Assembly (NCBI GenBank): GCA_964395045.1
Contig: CAYNBE010000128.1
Location: forward strand, 1-10,982
Source: UBA1413 sp964395045
Lineage (GTDB): Bacteria > Bacteroidota > Bacteroidia > Bacteroidales > Prolixibacteraceae
Length of the DNA stretch: 10,982 nucleotides
Direction: 5' to 3'
The stretch's first letter is position 1, and each line of letters starts with the position of its first letter. A program made the position numbers and the translations under genes. The notes below the pieces were generated by a model. It ran no database searches, was not told where the DNA came from, and saw only the letters and a program-made list of their open reading frames with translations. Positions 6,657 through 10,982 of this stretch are shown one piece after another.

Positions 6657-8429
6657 ATGATTGACCCAAAACTCAAATTCTTAACATTAACGGGCTGGAT
6701 TATACTGCTATTCCATACAGCTCTCCCTCAGGGGAACAAAACCGGAGAAGCAGCCCCTCGTTACCCGGCTGTTCATACAGCTCAATTCCAAGAGCCTGTT
6801 GCAGTTGTAATCAATGAAATAATGGCAGATCCCACTCCCGTAAACGGACTGCCCGACGCCGAATGGATTGAACTGCTGAATATAACCGAAACCCCCGCTT
6901 GTGTTAAAAACTGGAAACTCTCCGTGGGAAGTGTCACCAGAGTACTTCCTGACTTTACCATCCATCCACGTAGTTTTGTGATCCTCTGTTCAACCCAGGC
7001 CTCAACAGGTTTGCGGGCATTTGGCGAAACGGTTACCTTCCCCGTATTTCCAGCCCTGCGGAACACCGGCAACCGGATAGAGCTTGCTGATGATTCGGGA
7101 ATCCCAATCGATGTAGTCGAATACAGCGATGACTGGTACCGCGATAAGAAAAAAAAGAACGGGGGATGGAGTCTCGAAAAAGTTGATCCGGCCAGGTCAT
7201 GCAATCCGGCTCGAAACTGGAAGGCTTCAGCTGACCCCCGCGGAGGAACTCCCGGATCGGTCAACTCTGTGTTCGGTGAAAACAAGGACAGCCTGAGTCC
7301 TGTTTTGACACTGGTACGCTGCGTTTCGGCTTCTGTGATAAGGATCGGTTTTTCAGAACCTGTTGATCCACTCCAGCTTACAAATCCGGCCGTCTACACC
7401 CTTTCAGATGGATGGAGCCATCCGGCTTATGTCGCTTTATTGTCCGATTCATTAGCCGAACTTACCTGGACGGAGCCTTTCCCTGAAAATAAGCCATTCA
7501 CACTTTCATTTAACGGTTTGTCCGATCTTTGCGGGAATGAAGTGTCGCCTTGCAGTGTTAAAGTTACTTGGGTTGTGCTGACGCCCGGAGATGTGGTCAT
7601 CAATGAAGTCCTGTTTAATCCTTATCCCTCTGGCAGTGATTTTGTTGAAATCTACAACCGTTCCTCCAAAATAATTGAAACTACCCGGTTGGTCATTGCT
7701 ACCAAAGACAATGCCGGCCAACTTAAAAGCATTTATAGGTTACCCGAAACCGGAAAGGGGGTTAATCCGGGTGGTTACATCGCCATTACTGAAAATCGCG
7801 ATGCGATTTTTGCGTATTACCATACTCCCTGTGAAGAGTGTATTCTCCAGGTTGCCAAACTGCCGGCTTTTAATAATGATGCGGGTAGTGTCGTATTGTT
7901 GGACGACAGGGAGGTCATTCTTGACGAAATGAGTTATTCCGATCAAATGCATCATCCCATGTTGTTCAGGCATGAGGGGGTATCGCTTGAACGTGTTCAT
8001 CCTGAAATCTCTTCACTTCTCCGCAAAAACTGGCATTCGGCATCATCCGTATCGGGATTCGCCACTCCCGGGTACCAGAATTCTCAATACAGTCTGGAAC
8101 AGGTATCTGCCACGAAGGTTGAATTTGCCCAGGAGTCGTTTTCACCGAACGGAGATGGTTACAACGATGAACTTCTGGTCAGTATCAGAACTGATTCCCC
8201 CGGATGGATTGCCAACAGTCATATTTATGATATTTCAGGCAGGCCGGTTTACCGACTGCTGAATAACGCACTCCTCCCGGTTTCAGGCAACATCTCCTGG
8301 AATGGCCGCGATGAGACAGGGCACCAATTGCCCTTTGGCCCCTATTTGATATTGTTTGAACTATTTCATACAGACGGCAGGGTGGAGTATTTTAAAAAAG
8401 CAGTGGTGCTAACGGAAAGGGGCAGGTAG
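6657..8429 (+). CDS. Secreted protein with two lamin-tail domains and a FlgD-Ig-like C-terminus
   Basis: This 590-residue protein starts with a signal peptide (basic start, hydrophobic core about 8-22). Domains in order: a first lamin-tail domain (about 48-205; VVINEIMADPTP...AEWIELLN, ending RGGTPGSVN), an Ig-like domain (about 213-305; IRIGFSEPVDP), a second lamin-tail domain (about 311-475; DVVINEVLFNP...FVEIYN, ending FATPGYQNS), and a C-terminal module (about 490-590) starting FSPNGDGYNDE with IYDISGRPVYRLL, a WNGRDETG turn and GPYLILFE, like FlgD-Ig/CHU_C modules. Bacteroidota lamin-tail proteins of this layout are cell-surface or secreted, and the tail may serve as a type IX secretion signal; that is inference. 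Function is unknown; lamin-tail domains are thought to bind partners or nucleic acids. The start is the ATG at 6657: the frame is open back to 6498, but that part is antisense to asd and lacks a signal. A hairpin encloses the stop codon. Confidence 0.85.
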   Translation: MIDPKLKFLTLTGWIILLFHTALPQGNKTGEAAPRYPAVHTAQFQEPVAVVINEIMADPTPVNGLPDAEWIELLNITETPACVKNWKLSVGSVTRVLPDFTIHPRSFVILCSTQASTGLRAFGETVTFPVFPALRNTGNRIELADDSGIPIDVVEYSDDWYRDKKKKNGGWSLEKVDPARSCNPARNWKASADPRGGTPGSVNSVFGENKDSLSPVLTLVRCVSASVIRIGFSEPVDPLQLTNPAVYTLSDGWSHPAYVALLSDSLAELTWTEPFPENKPFTLSFNGLSDLCGNEVSPCSVKVTWVVLTPGDVVINEVLFNPYPSGSDFVEIYNRSSKIIETTRLVIATKDNAGQLKSIYRLPETGKGVNPGGYIAITENRDAIFAYYHTPCEECILQVAKLPAFNNDAGSVVLLDDREVILDEMSYSDQMHHPMLFRHEGVSLERVHPEISSLLRKNWHSASSVSGFATPGYQNSQYSLEQVSATKVEFAQESFSPNGDGYNDELLVSIRTDSPGWIANSHIYDISGRPVYRLLNNALLPVSGNISWNGRDETGHQLPFGPYLILFELFHTDGRVEYFKKAVVLTERGR

Positions 8430-8437
8430 ACTGCCCC
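8419..8437. terminator. Perfect GGGGCAG/CTGCCCC hairpin around the lamin-tail gene stop codon
   Basis: GGGGCAG (8419-8425) and CTGCCCC (8431-8437) form a 7-bp G-C-rich perfect stem. The 5-base loop GTAGA contains the TAG stop of the upstream gene. No T-run follows on the plus strand. On the minus strand it is followed by TTTCCGTT, so it may back up the operon terminator that lies just before it. It could also protect 3' ends or be an RNA-processing site. Confidence 0.5.
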
Positions 8438-8459
8438 GAAAACATAGAGATAAAGGTTG

Positions 8460-8489
8460 AAAAAAGCCGCCCCATTGGAGAGACGGCTT
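8460..8489 (-). terminator. Strong intrinsic terminator of the perR-ferritin-peroxiredoxin operon
   Basis: On the minus strand, AAGCCG and CGGCTT (8484-8489 and 8464-8469) pair, and the stem extends to 10 bp through C-G pairs and two G-U wobbles, leaving a 6-base loop. An unbroken T-run follows (about six T, two of them in the stem). On the plus strand the wobble positions become C-A mismatches and no T-run follows, so it is directional. It begins 9 bases after the peroxiredoxin stop. Confidence 0.88.
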
Positions 8490-8497
8490 GGTGAAAA

Positions 8498-9202
8498 TCA
8501 CTTTTTCAGAATCTTTTCCATTACTTTGTCCCTGGGTAGTTTTTTGGTGCAGAAGAACCAGTCATAGCAGGTCATTTCTTCATTTTTTTCCATCCTCTCC
8601 CTGGCTACCCCGCAGGAACCAGCCGGGGGAACAATCACATCGTCACCGGGTCTCCAGTCGGCAGGAAGGGCAACCGAGAATGCATCGGCTGTCTGCAGCC
8701 CGATCAGAACCCTGTATAGTTCGTCAAAATTCCGGCCAAGGCTCAGAGGGTAATAAATAATGGTGCGGATCATCCCGGCGGGATCAATGAAAAATACCGC
8801 CCTGACCGCTTTGGTCGAGCTTTCACCTGGTTGAAGCATCCCATAGGTTTTAGCTACCTCCATTGTAATGTCTTCGATGAGCGGAAAATTGACCTCCACA
8901 TTTTTCATTCCCCTGTATTCGATTTTTTCCTTGATGGTCCGAAGCCATGCGATATGGCTGTAAAGACCGTCGACCGAAAGTCCGACAAGTTTGCAGTTTG
9001 CTTCATTGAATTGTTTTTCCATTGAAGCAAAGGTCATGAACTCTGAGGTACAAACAGGGGTAAAATCAGCAGGATGGCTGAAGAGAATCACCCAGCTCCC
9101 TGCATAATCGTTGGGAAAGTGGATAGGACCCTGGGTGGTGGCTGCTTTGAACTCCGGTGCTTTTTCACCGATACGCGGCATTGAATAACTCTTTTCTTCC
9201 AT
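8498..9202 (-). CDS. Peroxiredoxin, Prx6-type (archaeal-like 2-Cys)
   Basis: This 234-residue peroxiredoxin reduces hydrogen peroxide and organic peroxides using a cysteine. The AhpC/TSA-type thioredoxin fold starts at about residue 10. The peroxidatic cysteine is C51 in HPADFTPVCTSEF, followed by the conserved acidic, Ser/Thr and Arg residues (FFIDPAGMIRTI at 137-148). The extended C-terminal domain carries VPPAG, C197, C212 and C218. C212 and C218 sit in TCYDWFFCTK and match the pair known from archaeal thioredoxin peroxidases such as the Aeropyrum enzyme (C207 and C213), so a disulfide cycle rather than a pure 1-Cys mechanism is likely. The start ATG at 9202 follows an A-rich ribosome site. 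It is the last gene of the operon, 43 bases after the ferritin gene, and is followed at once by the terminator. Confidence 0.95.
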   Translation of the reverse strand: MEEKSYSMPRIGEKAPEFKAATTQGPIHFPNDYAGSWVILFSHPADFTPVCTSEFMTFASMEKQFNEANCKLVGLSVDGLYSHIAWLRTIKEKIEYRGMKNVEVNFPLIEDITMEVAKTYGMLQPGESSTKAVRAVFFIDPAGMIRTIIYYPLSLGRNFDELYRVLIGLQTADAFSVALPADWRPGDDVIVPPAGSCGVARERMEKNEEMTCYDWFFCTKKLPRDKVMEKILKK

Positions 9203-9245
9203 AATTTTTCTTTTTTTGTTTGAGATGTGTTATTTGAATGCAAGT

Positions 9246-9746
9246 TTATTTTCGTCTAGCCAGCATCAGTTCAAGATCTTCCTTCAGTGAAGAGAGATCC
9301 TCTTCATGCTCAACCTCATCGGTGATGATCTGAAGAATGATGTTATATGTCACAGGGTCTGCTTCCCTGGTCACATCCATCAAGTGGCTGTAAGTTTTGA
9401 TGGCGCATTGCTCACCTCCGATGTTCTGGTCGAGGATTATTTCCACATAAGGATCAACCGGGGCATCGTATCCGCAGTTGGTGATTTTTGACCATTCATC
9501 GGGTGAAAGAACCGGTGTTCCGCCCAGCTGAACAATCCTGGTTGCCAGCAGTTCGGCATGGGCCAGCTCCTCGGTTGCATGCAACTGGAGTTCTGCAATG
9601 ACGGCGTCTTTCATCGGGCCTTTCACAACTTTTGCACCAATCCAGTATTGGTAATACGCCAGCCATTCATCGGCAAGCGCTTTGTTCAGGAGGTTGAGCA
9701 GTTCGTCAACATCCATTTTTACAATTGATCTTCCAATTTCTGCCAT
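9246..9746 (-). CDS. DPS-like ferritin (DPSL/thioferritin family)
   Basis: This 166-residue four-helix protein has a bacterioferritin-like di-iron site: E27 (ADEWLAYYQYW), E60xxH63 (EELAH), E112 (GGEQC) and E144xxH147 (DEVEH). It also has two cysteines, C91 (TNCGY) and C114 (EQCAIKTY), at places that fit the cysteine pair near the iron site of DPS-like proteins from Sulfolobus and Bacteroides fragilis. These form 12-subunit cages that oxidise iron with peroxide and so protect DNA; that activity is inferred here from family. A haem-binding Met is not evident. The gene follows the PerR-like regulator by 12 bases and precedes peroxiredoxin by 43, so all three are probably co-transcribed. The start is the ATG at 9746; a second in-frame ATG is at codon 11. 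Confidence 0.92.
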   Translation of the reverse strand: MAEIGRSIVKMDVDELLNLLNKALADEWLAYYQYWIGAKVVKGPMKDAVIAELQLHATEELAHAELLATRIVQLGGTPVLSPDEWSKITNCGYDAPVDPYVEIILDQNIGGEQCAIKTYSHLMDVTREADPVTYNIILQIITDEVEHEEDLSSLKEDLELMLARRK

Positions 9747-9758
9747 AATAATCTATTT

Positions 9759-10184
9759 TTAGTTGTTGTCTGTAAATTTTCCTATGAGGTGGATTCGTAT
9801 ATCCTCTACCTGAAACCCCGGTATCTCCTTCCTCTTGAAATAATCTTCCAGCAACCTGTTGAGCTCATCGTCATAGTAATCTTCGATCAGGCTGCAATCA
9901 GAGGTATATAAATGATGATGCTTTACCAGTGCTGCTTCATAACGCATGACATCGCCAAAGGTTTTCACTTTTCTGATCATTCCCTTTTCAACAAATGTAT
10001 CAAGCGTTTTGTACACTGTGCCAACGGATATATTGGGATCATTTTTCCTGACATACTCAATGATATTTTCAGCACCCGGATGGTTCTTCAGAACAGCAAA
10101 TGCCTGAAAAACTGCCACTCTTTGCGGGGTAACTTTTAAACCATGTTTAGCCAACACTTCTCTTATGTTCAGAAATTCAGCCAT
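9759..10184 (-). CDS. Fur-family, PerR-like metal-dependent regulator
   Basis: This 141-residue protein has the Fur winged-helix DNA-binding domain (GLKVTPQRVAVFQAF at 15-29, recognition helix region ISVGTVYKTLDTF at 52-64) followed by a dimerisation domain. Regulatory metal ligands are recognisable: H35 (NHPGAENI), E83 (RYEAA), H89/H91 (KHHHLY) and D102 (CSLIEDY). The Asp at 102 aligns with D104 of Bacillus PerR, where Fur proteins usually have Glu, pointing to peroxide sensing; E83 is Fur-like. The structural zinc site is not kept: the first CxxC has only C97 (YTSDC) and the C-terminal CxxC is absent. It leads an operon with ferritin and peroxiredoxin, so autoregulation through the A/T palindrome just upstream is likely. 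PerR is the best guess, but Fur or another metal sensor is not excluded. Confidence 0.88.
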   Translation of the reverse strand: MAEFLNIREVLAKHGLKVTPQRVAVFQAFAVLKNHPGAENIIEYVRKNDPNISVGTVYKTLDTFVEKGMIRKVKTFGDVMRYEAALVKHHHLYTSDCSLIEDYYDDELNRLLEDYFKRKEIPGFQVEDIRIHLIGKFTDNN

Positions 10185-10194
10185 TTATAAACAA

Positions 10195-10206
10195 TAATAA
10201 TTATTA
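10195..10206. promoter_or_regulatory. Palindrome TAATAATTATTA, candidate PerR/Fur operator
   Basis: TAATAATTATTA is a perfect 12-bp palindrome, with its near edge 11 bases upstream of the perR-like ATG. It resembles the A/T-rich PerR box (TTATAATnATTATAA) without matching it fully. It lies downstream of the possible -7 box at 10223-10230, where a bound repressor could block transcription. Autoregulation by the PerR-like protein is inferred; A/T palindromes also arise by chance in such spacers. Confidence 0.45.
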
Positions 10207-10222
10207 ATTAGGATTGTTTCTG

Positions 10223-10230
10223 TAAAAGTA
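10223..10230 (-). promoter_or_regulatory. Possible -7 box TACTTTTA for the perR operon
   Basis: TACTTTTA on the minus strand differs from TAnnTTTG only at the last base. A TTTG lies 16 bases upstream, slightly closer than the usual -33 spacing. The implied start near 10216 would place the 10195-10206 palindrome just downstream of it and give a leader of about 30 bases. Confidence 0.35.
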
Positions 10231-10280
10231 ATAAATTTCGCAGTTTCAAAGAAAGAATTAACATTTTTTAATTTTTAAAA

Positions 10281-10448
10281 ATGCTTTGCCCCTCAATTTT
10301 ATCAAACCTTATCCCAAATCATTCTCGATCGTGGAGATGCACGTTGAAACATTTCCAAACTGCAATACTATTCCATCTTCAGAGACCGAATCTGTTCCGG
10401 AGCATCGAAAGGGCGGACAGTGAAGCAGGGATTGGAATTATTGAATAA
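10281..10448 (+). CDS. Possible 55-codon ORF in the sodB upstream region
   Basis: An ATG at 10281 opens a 55-codon plus-strand frame ending in TAA at 10446-10448. The peptide starts MLCPSILSNLIPNHSRSW and ends in IERADSEAGIGIIE. I do not recognise it, no good ribosome site is present (the upstream sequence is A/T-only) and no promoter box precedes it. It may be chance, or part of a decayed gene, since this stretch (10290-10440) is less A/T-rich than its flanks. Confidence 0.15.
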   Translation: MLCPSILSNLIPNHSRSWRCTLKHFQTAILFHLQRPNLFRSIERADSEAGIGIIE

Positions 10449-10494
10449 TCCGGATAATTAAGAGGAAAAATTATAGCTGAAAAATTAAATGAAA

Positions 10495-10525
10495 TTACTC
10501 CGGGTTTTTTCAATTTTCGGAGTAA
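10495..10525. repeat. 8-bp inverted repeat TTACTCCG/CGGAGTAA upstream of sodB
   Basis: TTACTCCG (10495-10502) and CGGAGTAA (10518-10525) are perfect inverted arms separated by 15 bases rich in T. The centre-to-centre distance is 23 bases, about two helical turns, which suits a dimeric regulator binding one face of DNA. It overlaps the start of a near -7 box TAAATTTA (10523-10530). As RNA it would be a hairpin with a large loop and no T-run on the plus side, so a terminator is less likely. Confidence 0.45.
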
Positions 10526-10530
10526 ATTTA
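10523..10530 (+). promoter_or_regulatory. Possible -7 box TAAATTTA for sodB
   Basis: TAAATTTA differs from TAnnTTTG only at the last base and lies 43 bases before the sodB ATG. A second near match, GAAATTTG, ends about 14 bases before the ATG. Neither has a clear -33 element. The box overlaps the right arm of the inverted repeat, which would allow repression. Confidence 0.28.
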
Positions 10531-10572
10531 CCTCTGTTATGAATGGATGTGAAATTTGTTAAAACTTGAAAA

Positions 10573-10982
10573 ATGGCATTTACATTACCGGTATTACCTT
10601 ATGACAAAGAGGCCCTGGAACCATATATCAGTGCCCAAACGCTTGAGTTTCACCATGGGAAACACCATCAGGCATATATAAACAATCTGAATAACCTGAT
10701 CGCGGGAACAGAGTTTGAACATGCCACTCTTGAAGAGATTGTCCGGAAGGCCGAAGGGGGGATATTCAACAATGGGGCGCAGGTTTATAACCATACCTTT
10801 TATTTTGAGCAGTTTGCCCCTGTTGGAAGCCGTGAGCCGGAAGGGGAGCTGAAGAAGGCTGTTGAGCATGATTTTGGATCAGTCGGGGTCTTAATCGATC
10901 TCTTTAACAAAGCAGCGCCAACCCTGTATGGAACAGGGTGGGCATGGCATACGACGGATCGAGCCCCGCACGATGGATCTCG
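10573..10982 (+). CDS. sodB: Iron-type superoxide dismutase (3' end outside window)
   Basis: This enzyme converts superoxide to hydrogen peroxide and oxygen in the cytoplasm. The first 136 codons are present out of about 190-200. The start MAFTLPVLPYDKEALEPYIS is typical. Metal ligands seen are H27 (EFHHGKHHQAY) and H74 (QVYNHTFYFEQFAP); the second Asp/His ligand pair lies beyond the window. Y35 and Q70 are the outer-sphere active-site residues. Gln four residues before H74 is the iron-type position, as in E. coli SodB and the Bacteroides enzyme, which can also use manganese. GTGWAW at 120-125 is conserved, but what follows (HTTDRAPHDGSR) does not resemble the usual LVxDxDGKL, and 104-110 is also atypical. 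The last 35 bases may carry errors or a join. The gene is divergent from the PerR-like operon, so joint control is likely. Confidence 0.93.
   Translation, partial: MAFTLPVLPYDKEALEPYISAQTLEFHHGKHHQAYINNLNNLIAGTEFEHATLEEIVRKAEGGIFNNGAQVYNHTFYFEQFAPVGSREPEGELKKAVEHDFGSVGVLIDLFNKAAPTLYGTGWAWHTTDRAPHDGS

Larger units (their letters stand above)
10185..10572. other. Divergent regulatory spacer between the PerR-like operon and sodB
   Basis: This 388-base spacer is A/T-rich at both ends. It holds a 12-bp palindrome next to the perR start, A/T inverted arms CATTTTT/AAAAATG (10262-10268 and 10277-10283), a possible 55-codon ORF (10281-10448), a palindrome ATCCGGAT (10448-10455), and an 8-bp inverted repeat (10495-10525) close to sodB. 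A 7-codon frame (ATG at 10539, MNGCEIC) lies just before sodB. No RNA gene is recognised. Confidence 0.6.

Noticed and set aside
6577..6669. 31-residue upstream extension of Asd
   Set aside because: It overlaps the lamin-tail gene start, lacks family similarity, and the ATG at 6576 has a Shine-Dalgarno sequence and the normal family start.
10262..10283. CATTTTT/AAAAATG inverted repeat as a terminator
   Set aside because: It is pure A/T, has no downstream gene end to serve, and lies between two divergent promoters; more likely chance in an A/T-rich spacer or an upstream promoter element.
1..10982. Search for CRISPR arrays, tRNA/rRNA genes, insertion sequences and attachment sites
   Set aside because: No spaced direct repeats, cloverleaf structures, transposase motifs or terminal inverted repeats were seen; all long stretches are accounted for by housekeeping-type genes.

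Overview
This window looks like ordinary chromosomal DNA of a member of the Bacteroidota, probably Bacteroidales-like. The evidence is a TyrRS, a CvpA-like protein, a bacterial GH3 enzyme, a Bacteroides-type DPS-like ferritin, a lamin-tail surface protein with an FSPNGDGYND C-terminal module, A-rich Shine-Dalgarno regions, and several TAnnTTTG boxes (the Bacteroides -7 promoter element) just upstream of genes. I see no phage, insertion sequence, CRISPR array, tRNA or rRNA.

Left part (1-3287, all minus strand). From right to left: a CvpA-family membrane protein, a 368-base spacer with two promoter boxes and two possible tiny ORFs, tyrosyl-tRNA synthetase (tyrS), a Wzz-like chain-length protein, and the first 24 codons of a membrane protein that leaves the window. 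The last two look like the start of a polysaccharide locus.

Middle part (3393-8429). A GH3-family adenylate-forming enzyme and a deoxynucleoside kinase run on the plus strand, each with its own TAnnTTTG box. They converge with aspartate-semialdehyde dehydrogenase (asd, minus), with only 10 bases between the stop codons. Divergent from asd is a 590-residue secreted protein with two lamin-tail domains.

Right part (8460-10982) is an oxidative-stress and iron cluster. A minus-strand operon encodes a PerR/Fur-like regulator, a DPS-like ferritin (thioferritin type) and an archaeal-type peroxiredoxin, and it ends in a strong directional terminator. A 388-base regulatory spacer separates it from a divergent iron superoxide dismutase that is cut by the window end. 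The logic is coherent: SOD converts superoxide to peroxide, peroxiredoxin and the ferritin consume peroxide and store iron, and the PerR-like protein probably senses peroxide or metal and controls the set.

I found no wholly new system. The most unusual points are the missing structural-zinc cysteines in the PerR-like regulator, the cysteine pair in the ferritin, the dyads in the SOD/PerR spacer, the small ORFs ahead of tyrS, and a bacterial GH3 enzyme of unknown substrate next to a nucleoside kinase.
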